Part shown: piece by piece, positions 1 through 7,939 of the stretch
Layout of the letters: the number at the start of each line of letters is the position of its first letter
Position numbering within the stretch: the stretch's first letter is position 1
Source: Salinirussus salinus
GTDB lineage: Archaea; Halobacteriota; Halobacteria; Halobacteriales; Haloarculaceae
Length of the DNA: 64,000 nucleotides
NCBI RefSeq assembly: GCF_009831455.1
Contig: NZ_WOWO01000003.1
Span: 248,001 to 312,000 of the forward strand
Direction of reading: 5' to 3'
The notes under the pieces: generated by a model
What the model was told of the DNA's origin: nothing
Seen by the model: the letters and a program-made list of their open reading frames with translations, nothing else
The model's database searches: none
Program-made: the position numbers and the translations under genes

Positions 1-265
1 GGCTGGCGACCACGATGACGACCCCGTGGGTCGTGATGACAAGCCCCGCCAGCGACTCCGAGACGCCGACGCCCATCCCGATCTGGCGGACGACCGGCCC
101 GATGATCGCGCCGGCCATCACCGTCAGCGTCGCCGATGCGAGGATGACCGCGAGCGTGAGCCGTGCCGGGGACGGCGAGCCGGAGCGACCGCCGGCTGTC
201 TCTCCGTTCGCATCCGCGCCCGTGCCAACGTCCGTTCCCGTGTTCGCGTCCGAAGTCGACGTCAC
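1..265 (-). CDS. MFS-type transporter, N-terminal fragment
   Basis: The gene runs off the left edge, so only the first 88 residues are visible. After a hydrophilic Gly/Asp/Thr-rich leader of about 35 residues there is one hydrophobic segment (about residues 36-59) and the start of a second with the sequence SLAGLVITTHGVVIV. This pattern is typical of the first two helices of major facilitator transporters, where a helix ending in GPVV is followed by a SLAG...TTH segment. The start is a GTG; I found no in-frame ATG just upstream. The substrate cannot be told from this fragment, and the MFS call is family-level only. Confidence 0.6.
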   Translation of the reverse strand, partial: MTSTSDANTGTDVGTGADANGETAGGRSGSPSPARLTLAVILASATLTVMAGAIIGPVVRQIGMGVGVSESLAGLVITTHGVVIVVAS

Positions 266-358
266 CGCTTCCCTCGTGCTGTCGCCGTCTGGCTCATCTG
301 CAAGGGCTGTCCGACCCGACAGGTCCCGGTCGCTATCACGGCTTCGGTCCGGGGCGGT

Positions 359-907
359 TCAGCCGGTGAACTGGTGATACTCCAGCCCGCGGTGTTTGAG
401 CTCGTTGCGCCTGCGCTCGAGGAAGGAGTAGACCGCGCCGTGGGGGGCGCCGTCCAGCAGCATCTCGGCTGCCTCCCGGACGGCGTCGACCTGGCGCGGG
501 CCGCCGATGACCGCGAGGGTCGTGCCGTAGATGACTACCGAGGCGCCGGTCAGCTCCTGCATCAGCTCCCGGGTGCGGCCGTCCTCGCCGATGAGCCGGC
601 CCTTCTGGCGGCGCAGGTCGTTCTTGTTCCGGGAGGCGGCCTCGATGTCGACGATGTCGAACATCATCATGTCGTCCTCGAGCAGGCGCAGCGCGTCCTC
701 CGGGGCGAACCCCCGGCCGATGGCCTTCACGATGTCGGGGGCCTTCAGGGCGGTGACGGGGTCCCCGACGGTCTCGATGCGGACGCTGCCGGTCTCGCTG
801 TCGATATCCAGCCGGACCTCGGCCCGGGCCTCGATCTCCCGCATCGTCTCGCCGCCCGCACCGATCAGGACGCCGATGCGGTCGTCGGGAACCTTCACGT
901 GCTGCAT
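359..907 (-). CDS. KH-domain rRNA-processing protein (archaeal Pno1/Dim2/Krr1 type)
   Basis: This 182-residue protein has two KH folds. The first carries IGAGG at residues 15-19 and the second carries GRLIGEDGRT at 103-112, both matching the RNA-contacting GxxG loop. Length and the two-KH layout fit the archaeal homologue of eukaryotic Pno1/Dim2, which acts in small-subunit ribosome assembly. The reading frame continues far upstream, but that part is a shadow of the neighbouring gene; the ATG at 907 begins a well-formed first KH strand (MQHVKVP). It lies downstream of Rio1 and aIF1A on the same strand, which supports a ribosome-assembly role. A GNAT gene and a repeat array separate it from Rio1. 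Confidence 0.85.
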   Translation of the reverse strand: MQHVKVPDDRIGVLIGAGGETMREIEARAEVRLDIDSETGSVRIETVGDPVTALKAPDIVKAIGRGFAPEDALRLLEDDMMMFDIVDIEAASRNKNDLRRQKGRLIGEDGRTRELMQELTGASVVIYGTTLAVIGGPRQVDAVREAAEMLLDGAPHGAVYSFLERRRNELKHRGLEYHQFTG

Positions 908-980
908 AAGTACGCTCGCGTACGCCAGGCTGCTGTTAAAGTCCTTCGTCGTGGCCCGCACCTGCCGGCTCCGGCGGGCC

Positions 981-1478
981 TTACAGCTCCCGCGCGACCA
1001 CGAACGCCCGGTGGGGCTCCCCGCCGACGACTTCCTCCCGCTCCTCGACCTGCTCGAACCCGTGGCGACGGTAGAACGGGAGGCCGGCCCCGTTCTCGGC
1101 GAGGACGACGGCGCGCACGCGCTCGTACCCGCGCTGGCGGAGGCGCGCACGGAGGGTCTCGAACAGGCGGCTCCCGACACCCTCCCCCCAGCGGTCGGGG
1201 GTGACGTAGATGTTCACGAGCTCCGCGCCCGGCCCGTGCTCGCTGTCGGTCCCGCTCGCGTAGCCGAGGACCCGCTCCCCGGCGACCGCGACCAGATAGA
1301 CGACGCCCTCGGCGGTGACTGCCCGCTCGACTTCCTCCGGGGCGTAGTACGCCGACAGCGTCTCCTCGATGGTCTCTTCCTCCATGATGTCGCCGTAGGC
1401 AGCCCGCCACCCCGCGCTGGCGACCCGTCTGATCCCGGGGACGTCCGCCGGCGTCGCCGGCCGAACACGAGGCTCCAT
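981..1478 (-). CDS. GNAT family N-acetyltransferase
   Basis: The 165-residue product has the GNAT fold in order: an N-terminal strand and helix (residues 5-45), a beta hairpin, the strand ELVNIYVTPDRWGEGVGS (86-103) that contains the acetyl-CoA pyrophosphate loop, and the C-terminal PFYRRHGFE motif (135-142). It should transfer an acetyl group from acetyl-CoA to an amine; the substrate is unknown. An ATG nine codons upstream (1505) is possible, but the ATG at 1478 starts directly at the conserved first strand. It sits between Rio1 and the KH gene, where it looks like an insertion in a translation operon. Confidence 0.8.
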   Translation of the reverse strand: MEPRVRPATPADVPGIRRVASAGWRAAYGDIMEEETIEETLSAYYAPEEVERAVTAEGVVYLVAVAGERVLGYASGTDSEHGPGAELVNIYVTPDRWGEGVGSRLFETLRARLRQRGYERVRAVVLAENGAGLPFYRRHGFEQVEEREEVVGGEPHRAFVVAREL

Positions 1479-1550
1479 GTGTGTCACTCTACCGCATAGA
1501 AACATGACCGTTGCGGGGGTGTGTCTCCCGCTCGCGGTTCCGGGAGTTCG

Positions 1551-1788
1551 CGGTGCTCAATCGTCCTCGCCTGGCTCCGCGGGTCGTTCTCTCCCCGCTT
1601 CGCTTCGAGGCCGATTTCGCGGTGCTCAATCGTCCTCGCCTGGCTCCGCGGGTCGTTCTCTCCCCGCTTCGCTTCGAGGCCGATTTCGCGGTGCTCAATC
1701 GTCCTCGCCTGGCTCCGCGGGTCGTTCTCTCCCCGCTTCGCTTCGAGGCCGATTTCGCGGTGCTCAATCGTCCTCGCCTGGCTCCGCG
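1551..1788. repeat. 69-base direct tandem repeat, three copies plus a partial fourth
   Basis: Identical 69-base units begin at 1551, 1620 and 1689, and a fourth begins at 1758 but matches only for 31 bases. The fourth partial copy is the 3' end of rio1, so every unit carries the last codons and stop of Rio1 plus about 38 bases of 3' flank. That flank resembles the hairpin-type sequence found after other stop codons here (AAATCG..CCTC..AGCGA.GCGGGGAG read on the minus strand). The units are adjacent with no spacers, so this is not a CRISPR array. It looks like recent slippage or unequal-crossover duplication of the gene's 3' end. Confidence 0.95.
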
Positions 1789-2624
1789 TGCTCGCGGACG
1801 TACGCCAGCAGCTCGTCGCCGCTGGTGTCGACGCCCTGTCGGGCGAAGAAGGCCGCGACGTTCTCGCAGTCCCGCTCGAGAAAGTCCTCGTGGTTGGGGT
1901 GGTGCACCGTCACCGCCTGCCCGAGGTCGATGACGTACAGCTCGGAATCGTGGACCACGACGTTGTACTCCGAGAGGTCACCGTGGACCAGGCCGGCGTC
2001 GTACAGCCGGCGGAGGTACTCCCGGACCACCTCGAAGGCGGTCTCGGGGTTCTCGACGTGGACCTCGCCGAGCCGCTTGGCCCGGCCGGTCTCGGTGCCC
2101 AGAAACTCCATCACGAGCACGTTGCGCTCGACGGCGACCGGCTCCGGCGCCCGCACGCCCGCCGCCCGCGCGCGCTTGAGGTTCGCGAACTCGCGTTTGA
2201 CCCACGCCGTCACCACGGCCTTCTTGTTCCCGCCCAGTTCCTCCAGGCGGGGGTCCCCCTCCAGGTAGCCCCGCATGTCCGTGAAGTCGGAGGCGTTGAT
2301 CCGGTAGACCTTCACCGCCACTTCCCGGTCGCCCGCGAGGGCGGTGTAGACGTTCGCTTCCTTGCCCGTCGAGACCGGGCCGCCGAAGGCGTCGATGTGG
2401 CCGTCCTGGACCAGTTTGTACAGCGCGCCGTAGGTCGCGTCGTCGAAGACGCTGGCCTCGACCTTGAACTGGTCTGCGTCCTTGATCCGCTTGCGGAACT
2501 CGTCGAACTCCCGGTCCTGTGCGCGGGCGACCCGGTCGGCCTCGGTGTCGGAGACGTCGAGTTCCTCCCACTCGTCGCCGGGCGCGTCGGCCTCGTCGGT
2601 GTCCAGCAGGCCGTACTCGGCCAT
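1764..2624 (-). CDS. rio1: RIO1-type serine/threonine protein kinase
   Basis: The 286-residue protein shows the RIO kinase hallmarks: the flexible ATP loop STGKEAN (residues 85-91), the catalytic loop VHGDLSEYN (213-221, catalytic Asp 216) and the metal-binding IDLGQ (232-236). The N-terminal 50 residues are acidic and the tail is EPGEDD. Archaeal Rio1 acts as an ATPase/kinase in late maturation of the small ribosomal subunit. It lies 48 bases downstream of aIF1A and is very likely cotranscribed with it. Its 3' end is duplicated in the tandem repeat that follows. The start ATG at 2624 begins the usual short acidic leader. Confidence 0.95.
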   Translation of the reverse strand: MAEYGLLDTDEADAPGDEWEELDVSDTEADRVARAQDREFDEFRKRIKDADQFKVEASVFDDATYGALYKLVQDGHIDAFGGPVSTGKEANVYTALAGDREVAVKVYRINASDFTDMRGYLEGDPRLEELGGNKKAVVTAWVKREFANLKRARAAGVRAPEPVAVERNVLVMEFLGTETGRAKRLGEVHVENPETAFEVVREYLRRLYDAGLVHGDLSEYNVVVHDSELYVIDLGQAVTVHHPNHEDFLERDCENVAAFFARQGVDTSGDELLAYVREHAEPGEDD

Positions 2625-2672
2625 GTCAGAAAAGGCGGCCCGGGCGGGCCGGACCGGCGGGGGCGTGCGGCG

Positions 2673-2960
2673 TCATTCCTGGATGTGTCCTTCCTCGCGG
2701 AGCTGGTCGGCCTCCTGTTTCTCGTAGCGCCAGGTGATGTCGGCCTTCTCGTCCTGCCAGTCCCAGGGCTCGACGAGGACGACGTCGTCCTCGCGGATCC
2801 AGATGCGTTTCTGCATCTTGCCCGGGATCCGGGCTGTTCGCTCGACGCCGTCCATACACCGTACCTTGACGCGGTTGGCCCCCAGCATGTCCGTGACGAT
2901 GGCGAACACCTCGTCCTCCTCGGGCATGCGGAGGTCCGTTCGGCCCTCGTTGTCGCTCAT
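2673..2960 (-). CDS. eif1A: Translation initiation factor aIF1A
   Basis: This 95-residue protein is the archaeal eIF1A homologue, an S1/OB-fold factor that binds the small ribosomal subunit A site during initiation. Diagnostic stretches are [19 protein letters not shown] and [19 protein letters not shown], followed by the [18 protein letters not shown] strand region. A longer frame adds 13 residues from upstream, but the ATG at 2960 lies 26 bases from a TTTAAGC box, as expected for a leaderless haloarchaeal transcript, and matches family length. It is the first gene of an aIF1A-Rio1 unit. Confidence 0.95.
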   Translation of the reverse strand: MSDNEGRTDLRMPEEDEVFAIVTDMLGANRVKVRCMDGVERTARIPGKMQKRIWIREDDVVLVEPWDWQDEKADITWRYEKQEADQLREEGHIQE

Positions 2961-3048
2961 ACCCCGAGCTTCGCCGGCGAGGCTGTTTAAGCTTTGCAAC
3001 GTGGAGCCGAACGGGGAGACTTAACCCCCTCCGCCGGCCATCGGGGGT
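2961..3048. promoter_or_regulatory. Divergent promoter region between aIF1A and the small membrane protein
   Basis: Two AT-rich boxes stand out in GC-rich DNA. GCTTAAAC on the minus strand (about 2986-2992) is about 26 bases before the aIF1A ATG, and CTTAAC on the plus strand (3020-3025) is about 27 bases before the ATG at 3049. Both distances suit archaeal TATA boxes driving leaderless mRNAs. The assignment is from spacing and composition only. Confidence 0.6.
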
Positions 3049-3291
3049 ATGTTCGACAGACTCGGCATCGGGGGCGTCTTCGGCGTCCTCCTCCTGCTGG
3101 CCGGTATCGGCGTCGTCGCCTCTCAGAATCTCGTCGTCGCCGGCGGTATCGCGCTCGTGATCGCCGGCCTCGGCTTCGTCGTTTACGGGATCGTCCGCAA
3201 CCTCGTCTCCGCGCTCGGGATGATGGGTGGCGGCGGGATGGGCGGCATGGGGGGGATGGGCGGGATGGACGACCTGGACGACCTGGAGTGA
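3049..3291 (+). CDS. Small two-helix membrane protein (DUF7470-like)
   Basis: The 80-residue product has two hydrophobic helices (about residues 8-28 and 31-50), then a Gly/Met-rich run with repeated GGMGG and an acidic DDLDDLE tail. This layout is common among short haloarchaeal membrane proteins annotated as DUF7470; I recall that name but cannot verify it here. Function is unknown. It is transcribed divergently from aIF1A and ends 44 bases before the lipoprotein gene. Confidence 0.8.
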   Translation: MFDRLGIGGVFGVLLLLAGIGVVASQNLVVAGGIALVIAGLGFVVYGIVRNLVSALGMMGGGGMGGMGGMGGMDDLDDLE

Positions 3292-3335
3292 GCGGAGCCC
3301 ATAAAGTATACACCCACAACACGAGACCACCTGGT

Positions 3336-4670
3336 ATGGACGGCCCCTCCAGACGCGATGTCCTGCGAGCCGGTGGCGTGGCCGGCCTCGCCGCCACGTC
3401 GGCACTGAGCGGCTGTGCCGGCCTGTTCGGCGATGGCGGGGACGGCGAGAGCACGCCGGACCCCGACGGCACGTCCCGTCTCGACGCCGTCCCGGAGGGT
3501 GCCACCGCCGTCGTCCACGCCGACCTCCAGTCGATGTTCGAGGACGAGGTGCTCCGCGAGCGGGTCAACCGCCTGGTCGCGGACCTGGGCCAGCGGATCC
3601 CACAGCTCACCGTCACGGAGGCGCTCGACCTCGCCGAGGAGCGCAGCGGGCTCGACCCCCGCCGGATGAACGAGCTGCTGGCTTTCGGCTCCGTGGCCAC
3701 CGGCGACGGCGCGTTGCTCGTCCGGACCGAGTTCACCGACGCCGAGGTCACGGAGCTGGTCGAGACGTCGGTCGACGTGACCGAGCGCACGTACGGCGAC
3801 CACACGGTCTACGGCTCCGGCAACGGCTCCCAGCTCGCCGTCCTCGGTGACGGCCGGTACGTCCTCGGGACCCCGATGGCCGTCGAACGCGTCGTCGACG
3901 TACAGAACGGGGACGTCCAGCCCGTCGGCGGGGAGGTCCGGACCGCCTACGCCGCGGCCCGCGGCGGGTACATGCGCTTTGGCTTCGACATCCCCCCCGA
4001 GCGCCTGTCCGGGTCTGGCGGTCAGGCGGCGGCTGCCCGCGACATCGAGTACGGCTACGGCTCCCTGTTCCGCGACGGCCGGTCGCTGTTGCTGTCGCTC
4101 ACCGCCAGGACGGAGGACGTGGAGAGCGCGGAGGCGCTCCGCGCCCAGCTCGGGGAGGGGATCGAAGCGGTCCGGGCGGACCTCGACCAGATCGAGCGGC
4201 CACAGCTCCGCTCGCGGGTCGAGCGCCTGCTGACGAAAACCGAGCTGTCCCGCGACGGCCCGACGGTGACGGTCCGCAACTCCGAGGGCGGCGTCGCCAT
4301 CGCGACGGCCGTCGCCGCCGTCGTCGTCTCCTTCGTCCTCGGGCTCGGGTCCCGGCCCGTCGACGCCCCGGAGGCCGTCTTCGGATTCGACTACGACCCC
4401 GCCGCCGAGCAGCTCACGGTCCAGCACCGCGGCGGCGACCACATCGCCGCTGCCCGGCTCTCCGCCGAAGGCCAGGGCGTCGGGGCGACCGGCGCGTGGG
4501 CCGCCCTTGGCGGCGAGGCGAGTGGCACCATCGGCGAACAGCCCGCCGTCCAGGCCGGCGACTCCCTCGTCCTCGGAGCCCGCCCTGGCTACGACCTCAG
4601 CCTCGTCTGGACCGCCGCCGACGGCTCCACCTCCCGGACCCTCGCTACCGACTCGGGCCCCGAGGCCTGA
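3336..4670 (+). CDS. Tat lipoprotein with a type IV pilin-like C-terminal module
   Basis: The 444-residue protein starts with a twin-arginine lipoprotein signal: RR at 6-7, a hydrophobic core and the lipobox LSGC with Cys 27. Residues 30-315 form a soluble domain with no motif I recognise. Residues about 318-338 (GVAIATAVAAVVVSFVLGLG) form a second hydrophobic helix that looks like the N-terminal helix of archaeal type IV pilins, and 345-440 (FDYDPAAEQLTVQHRGGD ... SLVWTAADGSTSRTL) resembles the beta-domain of haloarchaeal pilin-like proteins. The two modules are in one frame with no sign of a frameshift. I infer a surface protein anchored by lipid and possibly by the second helix; its function is unknown. 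Confidence 0.75.
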   Translation: MDGPSRRDVLRAGGVAGLAATSALSGCAGLFGDGGDGESTPDPDGTSRLDAVPEGATAVVHADLQSMFEDEVLRERVNRLVADLGQRIPQLTVTEALDLAEERSGLDPRRMNELLAFGSVATGDGALLVRTEFTDAEVTELVETSVDVTERTYGDHTVYGSGNGSQLAVLGDGRYVLGTPMAVERVVDVQNGDVQPVGGEVRTAYAAARGGYMRFGFDIPPERLSGSGGQAAAARDIEYGYGSLFRDGRSLLLSLTARTEDVESAEALRAQLGEGIEAVRADLDQIERPQLRSRVERLLTKTELSRDGPTVTVRNSEGGVAIATAVAAVVVSFVLGLGSRPVDAPEAVFGFDYDPAAEQLTVQHRGGDHIAAARLSAEGQGVGATGAWAALGGEASGTIGEQPAVQAGDSLVLGARPGYDLSLVWTAADGSTSRTLATDSGPEA

Positions 4671-4680
4671 CGGACGCTCC

Positions 4681-4746
4681 CCGCTCGCTATTGGAGGGCG
4701 ATTTCACTGCGCTCGCTCGCTTTCCGCTCGCGCCGGAAGGCTCCTT
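4681..4746 (-). repeat. Post-stop hairpin-family sequence after the DUF460 gene
   Basis: Read on the minus strand, the sequence directly after the stop has GGAGCCTTCCGG, a GCGAGCG-rich stretch, and then AAATCGCCCTCCAATAGCGA and GCGGGGAG. The CTCCAA.AGCGAGCGG part is shared with the 3' flanks of the genes ending at 35312, 59476 and 62773, and with the flank inside the 69-base repeat. This copy is less regular than the others and may act as a transcription end or simply be a dispersed repeat. Confidence 0.6.
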
Positions 4747-6723
4747 TCAGTCCCCTTCCCCCGCCCGATGCTCGCTGATGATCTGGTCCACCATCTCGGC
4801 GCTCTGCTGGCGGCGCCGTTCCGCCGCCCGCGCCTCCCAGTCGGCGATGGCCTCCTCGACTTCGGCCTCGCGGGCGACGGCGAGTTCGTCGACCTCCTGG
4901 ACCGTCACGAGGTCCGCGGGCGCGACCGGGACCTCGTGCTCGAAGAGGACCTCGTCGGCGACGTTCGAGAGCTGGCCGTTCCGGAGAACCACGCGGGGCC
5001 CGACCTCGACCAGCCGCTGGGCGGTCGACCGGCCGGCCCCGCTGGCGTCCCGGAAGAGGACGACGTCGTCCTCGGCCAGCCCGAACGCCTCGTCGGCGGC
5101 CTCGATGGCGCCGGTCGTGAACTGCTCGACGACCTTGACGGGGACCAGTCCGGCCTTCTTCTCGGCGACGTCCGCGAAGTTCGAGTGGTCGAGCTTCCAC
5201 AGCGCCTTCAGCCGCTCCAGTTTGCCCTCCAGGTCCTCGACGCGCTCGCGCTCCTCGTCGAGTTCCCGCTCCAGGCGGTCGTTCTCCCGCTCCAGCCGGG
5301 TGACCTCCCGGCGCTCGCGGGCCTCCCGGCGCTCCTCGCGGCGGGCCTCGGAGAGTTCGGCCTCGTACTCCGCGAGCTGTTCGTCCTTGCGTTCGATGGT
5401 CGCTTTCAGGTCGTCGACGTGACCCTCCAGACGCTCGACGCGGGCCTCCAGGCGCTTGATCCGCTTTTCCTCGGCGGTGAGTTCGCGCTCGGTGTGCTCG
5501 GTCCCGCCCCCGTCGCTGTCCCCGTCGTCGTCGGCCAGGTCGGCGAGCACCGTCTCGACGGACTCCTCGCCGCCCAGCACGCGTGCGATGACCGGGCCGA
5601 CCTCCTGACGCGGGGGGACCTTCGCGGCGACCCGGTCGAACTGGTCCTCGTGGTCGTCGTACGCCGAGAGGGCGGCCGCCAGCGCGTCGCGCTCGTGGTC
5701 GTTGTCGTACCCCTCCTCGCGGGTCCGGTGCTGTTTCTCGTCGACCGGCAGGTCCCGCTCCGGCGTCCAGCCCGCCGCGTCGAAGCTCCGGCGCAGCTTC
5801 TCGACGGTCTCGGGCATCGGGGTCACGTCCGCGGCGACGACCACCGGCCGCCCCCGCTCGACGACCCACTCGATCACCTCGCTCGTGTCGGCCGTGCGGG
5901 TGCTCAGCAAGTCCAGCACCTCGCCGTCCAGCCCGACGACCGCGACTGCGGTGGTCGTCCCGGGGTCGACCCCGACGAGGACGTGGTCCCGGCGCTTGGC
6001 GAGCGGGCGAAACTCGATGCCGTCCCGCCGGACCCGCTCGATCTCGATGCGGGTGTCCCCCGAGCGTTCCGTCGAGACGGGAATGTCGCTCGGGCGCGCC
6101 TCCACCGTGAACACGCAGTTCGAGAAGCCGCCGTACTTCTCGGTGGCGTCCCGGTCGTACTCGAGGCCGGCGGCGTCGAGTTCGGACTCGACCTCGCGGG
6201 CCCGCTTGCGGACGGCGCCGTGGATCCGGCGGGTGTAACGGTCCTCGCTCCACCCGCCGCCACCTCCCGTCGAGCGGCCGCGGGCGACTTTCACCTCGGT
6301 CCGGTCGGTGAAGGCCGTGACCTCCTGGCCGACGTTCGCGGCCGCCAGCCGCGCGGCGGCCTCGGCCTCCTTGATCGGTTTCTTGCCGTAGGGCACCCCG
6401 TGGCGGGAGGCGACCCGCGAGAGCGGCTCGGGCTGTTCGGCGCCGGTGACCTGAACGAGGCTGGTCTCGTCGGGAAGCGACCCGAGGAGGTGGACCAGCG
6501 CGTCCTTGTCCTCGGCGAGTTCGTACATGTTGTCGGTGGCGAGGATGGCCGGCCGCTCCTCTTCCACCCGCCGGCGGAGCTTCCGGTAGGAGACCACGTC
6601 GCGCTCGATATCCTCGCCGTCGAAGACGACCAGGGCGTAGGAGGGGGCGTCGCCGCGGACGTCCCCGCTCTGGATGTCGACCCCGAACACCACCGCGTCC
6701 AGCGGGCCCGTACGGGCGTTCAC
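4747..6723 (-). CDS. DUF460 protein: RNase H-like fold plus long coiled coil
   Basis: The 658-residue protein belongs to the archaeal DUF460 family, predicted RNase H/RuvC-like nucleases. Residues 249-262 (LVGVDPGTTTAVAV) match the first strand of the RNase H fold with its acidic residue, and an earlier GVDIQSGD (14-21) may be a second such strand. Residues about 415-520 are a heptad-rich, highly charged coiled coil. The C-terminus is another charged helical region ending before the stop. The start is GTG at 6723, and TTTATAC on the minus strand lies about 30 bases upstream. The substrate is unknown; DNA or RNA processing is inferred from the fold only. Confidence 0.85.
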   Translation of the reverse strand: MNARTGPLDAVVFGVDIQSGDVRGDAPSYALVVFDGEDIERDVVSYRKLRRRVEEERPAILATDNMYELAEDKDALVHLLGSLPDETSLVQVTGAEQPEPLSRVASRHGVPYGKKPIKEAEAAARLAAANVGQEVTAFTDRTEVKVARGRSTGGGGGWSEDRYTRRIHGAVRKRAREVESELDAAGLEYDRDATEKYGGFSNCVFTVEARPSDIPVSTERSGDTRIEIERVRRDGIEFRPLAKRRDHVLVGVDPGTTTAVAVVGLDGEVLDLLSTRTADTSEVIEWVVERGRPVVVAADVTPMPETVEKLRRSFDAAGWTPERDLPVDEKQHRTREEGYDNDHERDALAAALSAYDDHEDQFDRVAAKVPPRQEVGPVIARVLGGEESVETVLADLADDDGDSDGGGTEHTERELTAEEKRIKRLEARVERLEGHVDDLKATIERKDEQLAEYEAELSEARREERREARERREVTRLERENDRLERELDEERERVEDLEGKLERLKALWKLDHSNFADVAEKKAGLVPVKVVEQFTTGAIEAADEAFGLAEDDVVLFRDASGAGRSTAQRLVEVGPRVVLRNGQLSNVADEVLFEHEVPVAPADLVTVQEVDELAVAREAEVEEAIADWEARAAERRRQQSAEMVDQIISEHRAGEGD

Positions 6724-6868
6724 AGGTCTCGGTAGGTGACGGTTCTGTATAAATCCACGGCGGCCGAGGCCGGCGGTTCGCTCCGGTCACGGAACCGGCT
6801 CGACTGCCCGTCTCGTGAGGTCCGGCAGCCGCGAGCCGCTGCCGTGTCCGTCCGCCGAAACCGGCGAC

Positions 6869-6889
6869 CCGCCGCACGCTCCGCGGCGG
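6869..6889 (-). terminator. Hairpin directly after the small zinc protein
   Basis: CCGCCG at 6869-6874 pairs with CGGCGG at 6884-6889, leaving a short loop, immediately past the stop codon at 6890. There is no clear T-run, so it may be a processing signal or weak terminator. Confidence 0.4.
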
Positions 6890-7096
6890 TCACTCCTCGG
6901 CGTACACGAGCGTTCGCCGGCACTCGGGACAGACGTACGGAACTGGCGTGAGAACTTCGTCGGCCCGGACGCCGGCGAACAACCTGTCGTCAGCGGCGGG
7001 CGAAACGATGGCGAGCGTTCCGGTGATGTCGGTTCCCTGCAACTCCATCCGCTCCAGCGGCTCCCCGCAGTCCGGACAGGCTCTCTCGGAGGACAT
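6890..7096 (-). CDS. Small zinc-binding protein with two CxxC knuckles
   Basis: The 68-residue product has CPDC at residues 7-10 and CPEC at 56-59, separated by a stretch that includes LAIVSPAADDRLFAGVRA. The paired knuckles imply one bound zinc. Such short haloarchaeal proteins are common and uncharacterised. The ATG at 7096 is chosen because the longer frame upstream has no zinc-knuckle features and runs toward the divergent gene. Function unknown. Confidence 0.75.
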   Translation of the reverse strand: MSSERACPDCGEPLERMELQGTDITGTLAIVSPAADDRLFAGVRADEVLTPVPYVCPECRRTLVYAEE

Positions 7097-7234
7097 ACGT
7101 ATCCTTTCGCTCCCGGTTGTGAACCTGCTTTCGATGCGCGCACGCCCGCGGGTCACAGGCTGCCACGCCGGCCCCCGGTGGCAGCCGACACACACCGTCG
7201 CCATCTTGATGAACGCTCCCACGGTAGTGAGCCC

Positions 7235-7891
7235 ATGCCCGTCTCACACGCCGGCGTCCTCGTCTACGAGGGGTTCGAACCCCTCGACGCCGTGGGGCCC
7301 TACGAGGTGCTCTCTATCGGCGCCGACCGGCTGTCCGCCTCGGCGTCCGGGTCGGCGGCCGGGACCGACCCGGACCCCGGCTTCGAGACCTCGCTGTGTA
7401 CCGCCGACATGGCCGAGCGGGTCACCTCCGCCTACGGGATGACCGTCGAGTCCCACGGCAGCGTGGCCGAACTCGACCCCGACCTGCTGGTCGTCCCCGG
7501 CGGGGGGTGGAACGACCGCGCGGAGACGGGGACCCGGGCCGAGGCCGAACGCGGCGTCATCCCGGACCTGCTCGCCGAGCGGGCGGCCGCGGGGACCACG
7601 GTTGCGGGCGTCTGCACCGGCGGCATGCTGCTGGAGCGGGCGGGTCTGCTCGAGGGCAAGCCGGCGGTCACTCACGCCGGCGCGCTGGAGGACCTCCGGG
7701 ACACTGGCACCGAGGTCGTCGATGCCCGCGTCGTCGACGCCGGCGACGTGCTGACCTGTGGCGGCGTCACCTCCGGGCTCGACCTCGCGCTCTACATCCT
7801 GGAGCGGGAGTACGGCGACGACCTCGCGGCAGCGGTCGCCCGGTCAATCGAGCACGAGCGGCGCGGCCCGACACACGTCGCGGACGGCTGA
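7235..7891 (+). CDS. DJ-1/PfpI family protein
   Basis: The 218-residue protein has the class I glutamine-amidotransferase-like fold of the DJ-1/PfpI superfamily. It shows VLVYEGFEPLDAVGPYEVL (8-26) with the conserved Glu after the first strand, LLVVPGGG (84-91), and the nucleophile elbow AGVCTGG with Cys 127. It carries no AraC-type DNA-binding domain. The N-terminal pattern resembles the isonitrile hydratase/transcriptional-regulator subgroup rather than the protease PfpI. Substrate is not determinable. It is transcribed away from the zinc protein. Confidence 0.85.
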   Translation: MPVSHAGVLVYEGFEPLDAVGPYEVLSIGADRLSASASGSAAGTDPDPGFETSLCTADMAERVTSAYGMTVESHGSVAELDPDLLVVPGGGWNDRAETGTRAEAERGVIPDLLAERAAAGTTVAGVCTGGMLLERAGLLEGKPAVTHAGALEDLRDTGTEVVDARVVDAGDVLTCGGVTSGLDLALYILEREYGDDLAAAVARSIEHERRGPTHVADG

Positions 7892-7939
7892 CCGCCGTCG
7901 CCGTTCCAGGGCCGTGACACCGGTCGCGGGGAGGCGGCG

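Noticed and set aside
1551-1788. CRISPR array
   Set aside because: The repeats are adjacent 69-base units without spacers, and no cas genes are in the window.
1521-2990. Long plus-strand ORF of 489 codons antisense to rio1 and aIF1A
   Set aside because: It is the opposite-strand shadow of well-identified genes in high-GC DNA and has no recognisable domain.
4688-6877. 729-codon minus-strand ORF overlapping the DUF460 gene in another frame
   Set aside because: It is arginine/glycine-rich with no domain, typical of off-frame translation of GC-rich coding DNA.
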